Source: Streptomyces sp. 1222.5
GTDB taxonomy: Bacteria; Actinomycetota; Actinomycetes; Streptomycetales; Streptomycetaceae
Length of the DNA stretch: 64,000 nt
Assembly (NCBI RefSeq): GCF_900105245.1
Contig: NZ_FNSZ01000001.1
Location: forward strand, 5,082,001 to 5,146,000
Direction of reading: 5' to 3'
Each line of letters begins with the position of its first letter. Position 1 is the first letter of the stretch. Below, piece after piece: positions 44,758 through 53,101 of this stretch. The notes under the pieces are model-generated. The model was not told the origin of the DNA and searched no databases. It saw only the letters and a program-made list of their open reading frames with translations. A program made the position numbers and the translations under genes.

Positions 44758-46061
44758 GCATGCGAAGGAGAGGCACACCGGTCGGTGCGCGCAGGCCGGC
44801 CGCGGCGGGCGCCGCGCTGGTGCTGGGCGGTGCGGGAGTCCTGCTGGGCCTGGCGGCGGTGCCCGCGCAGGCGGCGCAGGTGTCGTTCGCCACCCACTGC
44901 GTGCCGCCCGCGGGCATCGACCCCGTCGACGGCACCACCAAGGTCGAGATCACCGCGCCCGCCACCGCGAAGGTCGGCGACACGGTGGACATCGTGTGGA
45001 AGTTCGCCCAGGCCGCCTCGAAGAACCCCGACATCATCGACCTGCCCGCGAACTCGGTCCAGCCGTCCGGTGTGCTGAAGGCGGCCGGCGCGCAGACCGC
45101 GGACATCGCGATGCAGGGCCCGCGGGAGAACCCGGCGATCCCCAAGGGCGGCTCCATGGTGCTGTCCGACATGAAGGGCAGCCTGAAGCTGACGACGGCC
45201 GGCGAGGTGACGCTGACCCCGGACGCGTACACGGTGAACGCGATGTCCACGGACACCAAGTGCTCGCCGAAGGAGACCGTGCAGAAGGCGGCGACGATCC
45301 AGGTCACCGGCGGCGGGACCTCGACGGCGACGCCCACCGGGTCCAGCACGCCGACCGGGTCGGCGACGCCCACGAAGACCGCGACCGCCACGCCCACGGC
45401 GACCGGCGGCACCGGGCAGACCGACTTCACCGGCAAGGAGGTGCAGATCCCGTACGCCTGCAAGACCCCGATCGGCGACAAGAACGCGACCTCGCCGGTG
45501 CAGATCAACGCCCGGAAGAACGGCGGGAGCTACGACCTCACCGTGCAGTTCAAGAAGTCGGTCATGGACAGCCCCGCCGACATCCCCAAGGACTCCGTGA
45601 AGCCGTCCATGGAGGTCGTGCTGGGCGGGGCCGACAAGGGGACGGTCCATGTGGAGGGCCCGGCGAACGCGAACCCGATCAAGTCCGGCGACCCGATCGA
45701 GATACCCGACCTCACCGGCACCTACAAGCCCGGCGCGGACGGCACCTCGACCCTGTCCCCGGGTGTCCTCACGGTCAAGGCGCTCGGTACGACCACCACG
45801 TGCACGCCGAAGAAGACGGAGGTCTCGCTCACCCTGGACACCGCCCAGCAGCCGGGCGGCGCCGCGGGCGGCACGTCGACCTCGGGAGGCGGTGTCGCGG
45901 GCGGCGGCAGCGGTGACAGCGGCGACAGCGGTTCGGGCGGTCTCGCCGAGACCGGTTCGAGCGACCACGGCGGACTGAAGGCCCTGGGCCTGGTCGCGGG
46001 TACGGCGATCCTGCTGGGCGCAGCGGTCTTCACCTTCATGCCCCGCCGCAGAACCCGCTAG
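44754..46061 (+). CDS. Secreted two-domain sortase-anchored surface protein (LAETG)
   Basis: A 435-aa secreted protein. Signal peptide 1-40 (PAQA then A41). Domain 1 (42-184, Cys49/Cys170) and domain 2 (228-362, Cys236/Cys350) are joined by a Thr/Pro linker (188-220). LAETG at 397-401, a TM helix at 408-428 and RRRTR complete the sortase signal. Domain 2 matches the domain of the LPQTG protein (YACKTPIGDKNATSPV against YRCQTPIGVKSAVSPI). It ends the module and is followed by a bidirectional terminator. Confidence 0.85.
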   Translation: MSMRRRGTPVGARRPAAAGAALVLGGAGVLLGLAAVPAQAAQVSFATHCVPPAGIDPVDGTTKVEITAPATAKVGDTVDIVWKFAQAASKNPDIIDLPANSVQPSGVLKAAGAQTADIAMQGPRENPAIPKGGSMVLSDMKGSLKLTTAGEVTLTPDAYTVNAMSTDTKCSPKETVQKAATIQVTGGGTSTATPTGSSTPTGSATPTKTATATPTATGGTGQTDFTGKEVQIPYACKTPIGDKNATSPVQINARKNGGSYDLTVQFKKSVMDSPADIPKDSVKPSMEVVLGGADKGTVHVEGPANANPIKSGDPIEIPDLTGTYKPGADGTSTLSPGVLTVKALGTTTTCTPKKTEVSLTLDTAQQPGGAAGGTSTSGGGVAGGGSGDSGDSGSGGLAETGSSDHGGLKALGLVAGTAILLGAAVFTFMPRRRTR

Positions 46062-46186
46062 CCGCGGCGCGGGCGCACACGGATGACCAGTGGTGGGCCG
46101 TCGAGATCGGTTGCGGCCCGGTCGGCGGATTCGCCGAGGGCACTCGCGCCTGCGGGGCGGGGCCGGCGCGCCGGTGCCGCGTACGC

Positions 46187-46226
46187 CGAAGGGCCGCCGC
46201 ATCCCCAGGGATGCGGCGGCCCTTCG
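46187..46226. terminator. Bidirectional terminator between the surface cluster and the POT transporter
   Basis: An 18-bp perfect stem (46187-46204 with 46209-46226) with loop CCAG lies between the convergent genes. It is 19 bases from the transporter stop and 126 bases from the surface gene stop, so it serves the transporter best. Confidence 0.8.
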
Positions 46227-46244
46227 CTGATCAGGTCCGGGCGG

Positions 46245-47750
46245 TCAGCGCACGTCGCCCATCAGGGCGTTGACCTTCCGGCGGTACATCCAGACCGCGA
46301 AACCGGCGACCACGGCGAGCGCGGCCTCCAGGCCGACGAAGCCCATCCGGTCGAGGTTGACCCCGCCGACGGCCGGGTTCGACAGCAGCGCGGTGATCGA
46401 GTCGCCCGCGGTGACCGCGAGGAACCAGACGCCCATCATCTGCGAGGCGTACTTCTTCGGCGCCATCTTCGTCGTCACCGACAGACCCACCGGCGACAGC
46501 GTCAGCTCACCGACGGTCTGCACGAAGTAGATCGCGACCAGCCACATCGCCGCGGCCTTGTGACCGCCCTCGGCGATCGACAGCGGGGCGAGGAAGAGGA
46601 AGAAGGACGCACCGACCAGCACCAGGCCGGACGAGAACTTCACGATCGTGCTCGGCTCCTTGCCGCGGCGGTTCAGCCACAGCCACAGCCAGGCGAACAC
46701 CGGCGCCAGCGCCATGATCATGACGGGGTTGACCGACTGGTACCAGGAGACCGGGAACTCCCAGCCGAAGACCGAGTTCTCGGCCTTGCCCTCGGCGAAC
46801 AGCGACAGGGTCGAGCCACCCTGGTCGTAGATCATCCAGAAGACGGCCGCGGCCACGAAGAACCAGACGTAGGCCGACACCTTCGACTTCTCGGCGGCGT
46901 CCAGGTCCTTGTCCCGGCGGATACGGGCGATCACCAGTATCGGGACGATCAGACCGATGAGGGTGAGCGGGATCAGCGCCCAGTTCAGCGTGAAGTGACC
47001 GGAGAAGCCGACGGTGGCGTAGAAGACCGCGGCGATGCCCAGCCAGATCAGACCCTTGCGCAGCGTGGCGGCCTTCTCGGCGGCGGACAGCGGCGTCGGG
47101 ACGACGCTGGACTTCTCGCTCAGGTGGCGGCCGCCGAGCAGGTACTGGGCGAGGCCCAGCGCCATGCCGAGCGCGGCCAGCGCGAAGCCGATGTGCCAGT
47201 TGACGTTCTCACCGACGGTGCCGATGACCAGCGGAGCGGCGAAGGCGCCCAGGTTGATGCCGATGTAGAACAGCGTGAAGCCACCGTCACGGCGCGGGTC
47301 GTCGGCGCCCTTGTACAGGTGGCCGACCATCGTGGAGATGTTGGCCTTCAGCAGACCCGAGCCGATGGCGACGAGACCGAGGCCCACGAAGAAGCTGGCC
47401 GAGACCGGCAGAGCCAGGCACAGGTGGCCGAGCATGATGATCAGACCGGAGACGGCCACCGTCTTGCGGGGACCGAGGACGCGGTCCGCGAACCAGCCGC
47501 CGGGAAGGGCGAGCAGGTACACGAGCGACACGTACACCGAGTAGATCGCGGTCGCCGTGCCCGCGTTCAGGTGCAGGCCGCTCGGGGCGACCAGGTACAG
47601 CGGGAGCAGGGCCCTCATGCCGTAGTAGGAGAAGCGCTCCCACATCTCGGTCATGAAGAGAGTGGCCAGTCCGCGGGGGTGGCCGAAGAAGGTCTTCTCG
47701 GAGCCGGGGGTGCCCGGGCGGACCGAGTCCTTCGTCAGGCTGGACGCCAT
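46245..47750 (-). CDS. Proton-dependent oligopeptide (POT/PTR2) transporter
   Basis: A 501-aa MFS protein with about 12-14 membrane helices. The POT proton/peptide motif ExxERFxYYG is E35-M-W-E38-R39-F-S-Y-Y-G44; GGWFADRVLG and the PTR2 motif FTLFYIGINLGAF follow. It imports di- and tripeptides with protons. ATG 47750 has AAGGAACGACC upstream; an earlier start would add only random-looking residues. It is divergent from the two-component genes across 494 bases. Confidence 0.92.
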   Translation of the reverse strand: MASSLTKDSVRPGTPGSEKTFFGHPRGLATLFMTEMWERFSYYGMRALLPLYLVAPSGLHLNAGTATAIYSVYVSLVYLLALPGGWFADRVLGPRKTVAVSGLIIMLGHLCLALPVSASFFVGLGLVAIGSGLLKANISTMVGHLYKGADDPRRDGGFTLFYIGINLGAFAAPLVIGTVGENVNWHIGFALAALGMALGLAQYLLGGRHLSEKSSVVPTPLSAAEKAATLRKGLIWLGIAAVFYATVGFSGHFTLNWALIPLTLIGLIVPILVIARIRRDKDLDAAEKSKVSAYVWFFVAAAVFWMIYDQGGSTLSLFAEGKAENSVFGWEFPVSWYQSVNPVMIMALAPVFAWLWLWLNRRGKEPSTIVKFSSGLVLVGASFFLFLAPLSIAEGGHKAAAMWLVAIYFVQTVGELTLSPVGLSVTTKMAPKKYASQMMGVWFLAVTAGDSITALLSNPAVGGVNLDRMGFVGLEAALAVVAGFAVWMYRRKVNALMGDVR

Positions 47751-47956
47751 GGTCGTTCCTTGCTGGTCGGGACGCGCGGTGGAGCGTTGCGCGCCCGGTG
47801 GGGGTGTCGGCCGGCACCGGCGGGGTCGGTCGTCCACCCCCACGCCCGGGGGGAGTCCGCTGCCGGATCACGGAGCGGTGGACGGCGACCACCGGGATCC
47901 ACGCCCCGGGGCGCGTCGCTGCGCCCGGAGCCCGGCCAGAGGTCATTCCTGTTGAG

Positions 47957-47972
47957 GCTGATCTTGATCAGC
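47957..47972. promoter_or_regulatory. 16-base palindrome GCTGATCTTGATCAGC
   Basis: GCTGATC and GATCAGC flank TT, about 207 bases upstream of the transporter ATG. Palindromes of this size are typical dimeric-regulator sites. The bound regulator is unknown; the neighbouring response regulator is a candidate, but OmpR-type sites are usually direct repeats. Confidence 0.35.
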
Positions 47973-48232
47973 CCGCACACAAAAGAGACCCTCAGCGTCA
48001 AGTGCTCGCCAAAGGTCCCCGGTGTGCTAGAGGCGTTCACGTCACTCTACGTCAGGACACTGCCGGATATGGAAGGACTTGAGACGCGGATCACAGGTGT
48101 CGGAGGAACCGTGGGTCACGTTTCGAAGGTCCCTTCTACGATCGCATCCCCAGGTCAATGGTTCGTACCAGTGCGCCGCAAAGGTAAGAATCCCTGGAAG
48201 CGATCACACCCCAGCACCGCGCACGGGCGGTC

Positions 48233-48238
48233 TACCAT
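48233..48238 (+). promoter_or_regulatory. -10 box TACCAT placing the response regulator as leaderless
   Basis: TACCAT ends 6 bases before the ATG at 48245, and no Shine-Dalgarno sequence precedes the ATG (ACCATCACCTC). A -35 is not clear. The spacing fits a leaderless mRNA. Confidence 0.4.
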
Positions 48239-48244
48239 CACCTC

Positions 48245-48922
48245 ATGACCCGTGTACTGCTCGCCGAGGACGACGCGTCCATCTCGGAGCCGCTGGCCCG
48301 CGCCCTGCGCCGCGAAGGTTACGAGGTCGAGGTGCGCGAGGACGGCCCCACCGCACTCGACGCCGGCATGCAGGGCGGTGTCGACCTGGTCGTGCTGGAC
48401 CTGGGCCTGCCCGGGATGGACGGCCTGGAGGTGGCCCGCCGGCTGCGTGCCGACGGTCACACCGTGCCGATCCTCATCCTCACCGCGCGCGCCGACGAGG
48501 TGGACACCGTCGTCGGCCTGGACGCGGGCGCCGACGACTACGTGACCAAGCCCTTCCGGCTCGCCGAACTGCTCGCCCGGGTACGGGCGCTGCTCCGGCG
48601 CGGTGCCGCCGAGCCGCAGCAGCCGCCGGCCACCCACGGCGTGCGGATCGACGTCGAGTCGCACCGGGCGTGGATGGGCGACGAGGAGCTGCAGCTCACG
48701 GCGAAGGAGTTCGACCTGCTGCGCGTGCTGGTGCGGGACGCCGGCCGGGTCGTCACGCGCGACCAGCTGATGCGCGAGGTCTGGGACACCACGTGGTGGT
48801 CGTCGACGAAGACCCTCGACATGCACATCTCCTGGCTGCGCAAGAAGCTCGGGGACGACGCGGCGAACCCCCGGTACATCGCGACCGTGCGCGGCGTCGG
48901 CTTCCGTTTCGAGAAGAGCTGA
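48245..48922 (+). CDS. Response regulator, OmpR/PhoB family
   Basis: A 225-aa two-domain regulator. Receiver: D9/D10, phospho-acceptor D52, T80, K102. Winged-helix DNA-binding domain spans about 125-222 (ELQLTAKEFDLLRVLV, then WLRKKLGDDAANPRYIATVRGVGFRF across the end). The cognate kinase follows 47 bases downstream. The signal is not apparent. Confidence 0.95.
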   Translation: MTRVLLAEDDASISEPLARALRREGYEVEVREDGPTALDAGMQGGVDLVVLDLGLPGMDGLEVARRLRADGHTVPILILTARADEVDTVVGLDAGADDYVTKPFRLAELLARVRALLRRGAAEPQQPPATHGVRIDVESHRAWMGDEELQLTAKEFDLLRVLVRDAGRVVTRDQLMREVWDTTWWSSTKTLDMHISWLRKKLGDDAANPRYIATVRGVGFRFEKS

Positions 48923-48969
48923 GAGAGCTGAGAGAGCCGCGCCTACAGGGCCTGCTCGGGTAACAGGAC

Positions 48970-50241
48970 ATGCGCCGACGTCTCATCCAGTCCACCCTCG
49001 CCGTCGTTCTCGTGGTGATCGCCGTCTTCGGTCTCTCCCTGGTGATCGTCGAGACCCGGACGATCAGCAACAGTGCCCAGGAACGGGTGGAGTCCGAGGC
49101 GCTGCGGCTGGCCAGCATCATCGACAGCCGGGTGCTGGCCGAGGAGAAGGTCAACGCGAACGTCCTGCGCAATCCGGTCAGCAAGGACCAGTACGTGCTG
49201 ATCACCATGCCCGGCAAGGCCCCGATCCAGATCGGCACCAAGCCGCAGGGCGACGTCATCCACTCGACGCAGCACGGCGAGGAGGGCGAGACGGTCACCG
49301 TGCAGGAGCCGCGCTCCTCGGTGACCCGTGAGGTCGGCCGGACCCTGCTGATCATCGGGCTGGTGGCGCTGCTGGCGGTGGTCGCGGCCGTGCTGCTCGC
49401 CGTACGGCAGGCCAACCGGCTCGCCTCCCCGCTGACCGACCTCGCCGAGACCGCCGAACGCCTCGGCTCCGGGGACCCGCGCCCGCGGCACAAGCGCTAC
49501 GGCGTCCCCGAGCTGGACCGGGTCGCCGATGTGCTGGACTCCTCGGCCGAGCGGATCGGGCGCATGCTGACCGCCGAGCGTCGGCTCGCGGCCGACGCCT
49601 CCCACCAGCTGCGCACGCCGTTGACCGCGCTGTCCATGCGGCTGGAGGAGATCACCCTCACCGACGACCCGGACACGGTGAAGGAAGAGGCGAACGTCGC
49701 GCTCACGCAGGTCGAGCGGCTGACGGACGTCGTGGAGCGGCTGCTCACGAACTCCCGCGATCCGCGTACCGGCTCCGCCGTCACCTTCGACCTGGACGAG
49801 GTCATCCAGCAGCAGCTCGCCGAGTGGCGACCCGCCTACCGGTCGGTGGGCCGGGCCATCGTGAGCTCCGGCAAGCGCCACCTTCAGGCCGTCGGCACGC
49901 CGGGCGCGGTCGCCCAGGTGCTGGCCGCGCTGATCGAGAACTCGCTGATGCACGGGGGCGGCACGGTCGCCCTGCGCACCCGGGTCACCGGCAACCAGGC
50001 CGTCATCGAGATCACCGACGAGGGTCCGGGCGTGCCGGCCGACCTAGGGGCGCGGATCTTCGAGCGCACCATCAGCGGCCGCAACTCCACAGGCATCGGT
50101 CTCGCCGTCGCCCGCGACCTCGCGGAGGCCGACGGTGGCCGCCTCGAACTCCTCCAGGCTCAGCCCCCGGTCTTCGGCCTCTTCCTCTCCCGAACCCCCC
50201 CGACCCGCAAACCGGACGAATCCCACCCAACGGTCCGCTAG
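48970..50241 (+). CDS. Sensor histidine kinase
   Basis: A 423-aa membrane kinase. TM1 at about 8-27, an extracytoplasmic sensor of ~95 residues (28-122), TM2 at 125-146, HAMP at 147-200, the phospho-acceptor H212 in ASHQLRTPLTAL, and a C-terminal HATPase domain (ENSLMHGGG, EITDEGPGVPADLG, STGIGLAVARDLAEADGG). The ribosome-binding site is weak (CAGGAC directly before ATG). The sensor domain shows no family I can name. Confidence 0.94.
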   Translation: MRRRLIQSTLAVVLVVIAVFGLSLVIVETRTISNSAQERVESEALRLASIIDSRVLAEEKVNANVLRNPVSKDQYVLITMPGKAPIQIGTKPQGDVIHSTQHGEEGETVTVQEPRSSVTREVGRTLLIIGLVALLAVVAAVLLAVRQANRLASPLTDLAETAERLGSGDPRPRHKRYGVPELDRVADVLDSSAERIGRMLTAERRLAADASHQLRTPLTALSMRLEEITLTDDPDTVKEEANVALTQVERLTDVVERLLTNSRDPRTGSAVTFDLDEVIQQQLAEWRPAYRSVGRAIVSSGKRHLQAVGTPGAVAQVLAALIENSLMHGGGTVALRTRVTGNQAVIEITDEGPGVPADLGARIFERTISGRNSTGIGLAVARDLAEADGGRLELLQAQPPVFGLFLSRTPPTRKPDESHPTVR

Positions 50242-50730
50242 CCCTGGCGCGGGCAATGGGGGTCGGTGGATCCGCTGGGCCGGCACGGCCGTCCCTCGGG
50301 CCCGCGGACCGGCTCGCGCAGGTCTTCCCGGTCATGGTCCGCCGGGCCGTCTGCCCCCGGGGCGCCTGTTCCCGGCGCGCTGGTCCGCTCGTCGTCGGCC
50401 CCGTGGGCCGTGGGACCGCCGGGCCTTCCGCCACCTCGGGCCGCCTGTCACCGGGTCCCGGGGCCGGTCGGCGTCGGGGTTCGCGGGGCCTGTGGAACCA
50501 CCAGGAGCCGTCCGGACGGCGGGGCGGTACGCCTCCGGCCGCGGGACTGCTGGGTGTCGGTTCGCCCGGCTCTCGATCCGGCCGGTCGTTCCCGCTCGTG
50601 ACAGGCGGCTGCCGACTGCCGGCTGTCGGTTCCGGGCTGCCGGTTCACCGCCCGCAGGGCCACGGCAGGTGCCCCAGGACACATCCCGGCGGCCGGTGCA
50701 GCCCGCTCCACCCCCGGGGGGATCGGCGCC
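50242..50730. other. 489-base region without a gene
   Basis: Between the convergent kinase and GtrA genes. All open frames here have no codon bias, no ribosome-binding site and no homology I can see. The sequence is patchy GC-rich with short imperfect repeats of GCCGGCTG/CTGCCGG type near 50600-50650. It may be decayed sequence; I see no mobile-element end. Confidence 0.4.
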
Positions 50731-51255
50731 CTACGGAACCCGCTGCTTCGGGCCCTGGCGTTTCTGGGGCTGCTGCTTCTTCGGGGCCGGGTGCTTCGCC
50801 TCCGCCGCCAGGATCGACTCGGCCTCGCGGGCCGGCAGGGCCCGGAAGACCCAGGTGCGGTACGACCAGAAGCGGAACAGGGTGGCGACGCCGATGCCCA
50901 CGAACTTGAAGATGTTGCTCTGCAGCGGGCTGTCCCAGCCGAAGCCGTAGGTCGCCAGGTAGAGCACGCCGTTCTCGATCACCAGGCCCACGGCGCTGAA
51001 CAGCAGGAACAGCGTGAGTTCCTTGGTGCGCCCGCCCTTGTCGCGGTCCCGGTACGTCCAGTAACGGAAGCCGACGTAGTTGAAGGCGATCGCCACGACG
51101 GTCGCGATGATGCTGGCGCGCACCACCGGCAGGTCGGAGACGTGCCGGACCAGGTTGAACACGCCGAGATTCACAAGGACCCCGGCGCCGCCGACGGCGC
51201 CGAACTTGGCCACCTCGCGTACGAGCCGTTGCAGCCCCGAGGAACGAGGTTCCAT
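50731..51255 (-). CDS. GtrA-family membrane protein
   Basis: A 174-aa protein with four TM helices (about 17-36, 44-62, 80-101, 113-131). It has the GtrA pattern FGAVGGAGVLVNLGVF at the start and FRFWSYRTWVF after TM4, and a Lys/Gln/Pro tail. GtrA proteins are thought to flip polyprenyl-linked sugars for glycan modification. ATG 51255 (MEPRSSG) has GGGAG 10 bases upstream; ATG 51297 would add 14 residues. It is divergent from purK. Confidence 0.88.
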   Translation of the reverse strand: MEPRSSGLQRLVREVAKFGAVGGAGVLVNLGVFNLVRHVSDLPVVRASIIATVVAIAFNYVGFRYWTYRDRDKGGRTKELTLFLLFSAVGLVIENGVLYLATYGFGWDSPLQSNIFKFVGIGVATLFRFWSYRTWVFRALPAREAESILAAEAKHPAPKKQQPQKRQGPKQRVP

Positions 51256-51426
51256 GGCTGTGCAGCTCCCGTCCGTAGGTTTCACCAACCTGGCCATGCT
51301 ATCCAGCCGGACCCGCCCACGCCTGTGGACCCGGCCACGGCAGGGAAACGGGTTGGAAAGAGACAGGAAAGCGCTGGGTAAGAGGCTGTGCGAGGGACGC
51401 GATCGGGGCACCCCCGGCGTGGCCGA

Positions 51427-51432
51427 TACGCT
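51427..51432 (+). promoter_or_regulatory. -10 box TACGCT placing purK as leaderless
   Basis: TACGCT ends 6 bases before the GTG at 51439, so transcription would start at the initiation codon. GGGG between them is too near to act as a Shine-Dalgarno sequence. The -35 is not recognisable. Confidence 0.4.
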
Positions 51433-51438
51433 AGGGGT

Positions 51439-52578
51439 GTGACGTTCCCGGTAGTCGGCATGGTCGGCGGGGGGCAGCTCGCGCGTATGACGCACGAAGC
51501 GGGCATCCCGTTGGGCATCAGGTTCAAGCTCCTCAGTGACACCCCTCAGGATTCCGCGGCGCAGGTCGTGAGCGAAGTCGTCATCGGCGACTATCGCGAT
51601 CTCGACACGCTGCGCGAGTTCGCGCGCGGTTGCGACGTGATCACCTTCGATCACGAACATGTACCCACCGAGCACCTCAGGGCCCTGGAGGCGGACGGCA
51701 TCCCCGTGCGCCCCGGGCCCGACGCACTGGTGCACGCCCAGGACAAGGGGGTGATGCGCGCCAGGCTCGACGCGATCGGCGTCCCGTGCCCACGGCACCG
51801 GATCGTCGCCGATCCGCAGGACGTCGCCGCCTTCGCGGCGGAGGGCGACGGCTTCCCGGTCGTCCTCAAGACCGTCCGCGGCGGCTACGACGGCAAGGGC
51901 GTGTGGGTCGTCGACTCCGTCGAGGAGGCCGCCGACCCGTTCCGGGCGGGCGTCCCCGTCCTCGCCGAGGAGAAGGTCGACTACGTCCGCGAGCTGGCCG
52001 CCAACGTCGTACGCTCCCCGCACGGCCAGGCCGTCGCCTACCCGGTGGTCGAGTCCCAGCAGGTGAACGGCGTGTGCGACACGGTCGTGGCCCCCGCGCC
52101 CGGCCTGGACGAGGACCTGGCCCTGCAGGCCGAGCGGATGGCGCTGAGCATCGCCAAGGAGCTGGGCGTCGTCGGGCACCTCGCCGTCGAGCTGTTCCAG
52201 ACCCGCGACGGCCGCATCCTCGTCAACGAGCTCGCCATGCGCCCGCACAACTCCGGGCACTGGACCATGGACGGCGCGATCACCTCGCAGTTCGCCAACC
52301 ATGTGCGCGCGGTCCTCGACCTGCCGCTCGGCGACCCGCGCCCCCGCGCCCCGTGGACGGTGATGGTCAACGTCCTCGGCGGTGACTACCCGGACATGTA
52401 CTCCGCCTACTTGCACTGCATGGCACGCGACCCCAAGCTCAAGATCCACATGTACGGCAAGGACGTGAAGCCGGGCCGCAAGGTCGGACACGTCAACACC
52501 TACGGCGACGACCTGGACGACGTGCTGGAGCGCGCCCGTCACGCAGCCGGCTACCTGAGAGGCACCATCACCGAATGA
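51439..52578 (+). CDS. purK: 5-(carboxyamino)imidazole ribonucleotide synthase
   Basis: Uses ATP and bicarbonate to carboxylate AIR to N5-CAIR in purine synthesis. The 379-aa ATP-grasp protein begins [17 protein letters not shown] and shows [19 protein letters not shown] and [18 protein letters not shown]. The GTG start matches the family N-terminus. It overlaps purE by four bases (ATGA), its functional partner. Confidence 0.96.
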   Translation: MTFPVVGMVGGGQLARMTHEAGIPLGIRFKLLSDTPQDSAAQVVSEVVIGDYRDLDTLREFARGCDVITFDHEHVPTEHLRALEADGIPVRPGPDALVHAQDKGVMRARLDAIGVPCPRHRIVADPQDVAAFAAEGDGFPVVLKTVRGGYDGKGVWVVDSVEEAADPFRAGVPVLAEEKVDYVRELAANVVRSPHGQAVAYPVVESQQVNGVCDTVVAPAPGLDEDLALQAERMALSIAKELGVVGHLAVELFQTRDGRILVNELAMRPHNSGHWTMDGAITSQFANHVRAVLDLPLGDPRPRAPWTVMVNVLGGDYPDMYSAYLHCMARDPKLKIHMYGKDVKPGRKVGHVNTYGDDLDDVLERARHAAGYLRGTITE

Positions 52579-53096
52579 GCCCCGTTGTTGGCATCGTCAT
52601 GGGGTCGGACTCCGACTGGCCCGTCATGGAGGCCGCCGCCAAGGCCCTCGACGAGTTCGAGATCGCCTACGAGGTCGACGTCGTCTCCGCGCACCGCATG
52701 CCCCGCGAGATGATCGCGTACGGCGAGCAGGCCGCCGACCGCGGCCTGAAGGTGATCATCGCCGGTGCGGGCGGCGCCGCCCATCTGCCGGGCATGCTCG
52801 CCTCCGTGACGCCGCTGCCCGTCATCGGCGTCCCGGTGCCGCTGAAGTACCTCGACGGCATGGACTCCCTGCTGTCGATCGTGCAGATGCCGGCCGGTGT
52901 CCCGGTCGCCACCGTCTCCGTCGCCGGCGCCCGCAACGCCGGTCTGCTCGCGGCCCGGATGCTCGCCGCGCACGACGAGGACCTGCTGCACAAGATGCGT
53001 GACTTCCTGCAGGACCTCAACGACCAGGCCACCGAGAAGGGCAAGCGGCTGCGGTCCAAGGTCGAGGGCACGAGCGGCTTCGGCTTCGGGAAGTGA
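52575..53096 (+). CDS. purE: N5-CAIR mutase
   Basis: Moves the carboxyl group of N5-CAIR to give CAIR, the step after PurK. The 173-aa class I PurE has the active-site motif GSDSDWPVM (S11, D14) and H40 in [22 protein letters not shown] and [16 protein letters not shown] are family blocks. It starts within the purK stop. The dipeptidase gene begins 5 bases later or overlaps it. Confidence 0.96.
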   Translation: MSPVVGIVMGSDSDWPVMEAAAKALDEFEIAYEVDVVSAHRMPREMIAYGEQAADRGLKVIIAGAGGAAHLPGMLASVTPLPVIGVPVPLKYLDGMDSLLSIVQMPAGVPVATVSVAGARNAGLLAARMLAAHDEDLLHKMRDFLQDLNDQATEKGKRLRSKVEGTSGFGFGK

Positions 53097-53101
53097 CGCG
53101 C

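Larger units (their letters stand above)
47751..48244. other. 494-base divergent region, POT transporter / response regulator
   Basis: No gene is supported. The left half is GC-rich. A 16-base perfect palindrome lies at 47957-47972 and the right end holds the response-regulator -10 box. On the minus strand TTGACG (about 47996-48001) may be a -35 for the transporter, but no good -10 is seen. Confidence 0.35.

Noticed and set aside
41947-46061. Complete sortase locus
   Set aside because: Only substrates and partners are present; no protein here has the sortase TLxTC motif.
46083-48248. Plus-strand open frame of 721 codons opposite the POT transporter
   Set aside because: Antisense to a well-supported transporter and rich in Gln/Asp/His runs; no start signal or homology.
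50242-50730. Gene between the sensor kinase and GtrA genes
   Set aside because: Open frames exist on both strands but have no codon bias, no ribosome-binding site and no recognisable product.
53093-53101. GTG start of the dipeptidase overlapping the purE stop
   Set aside because: The GTG is too near the GGGAAG; the ATG at 53102 has better spacing. The overlap pattern keeps it possible.
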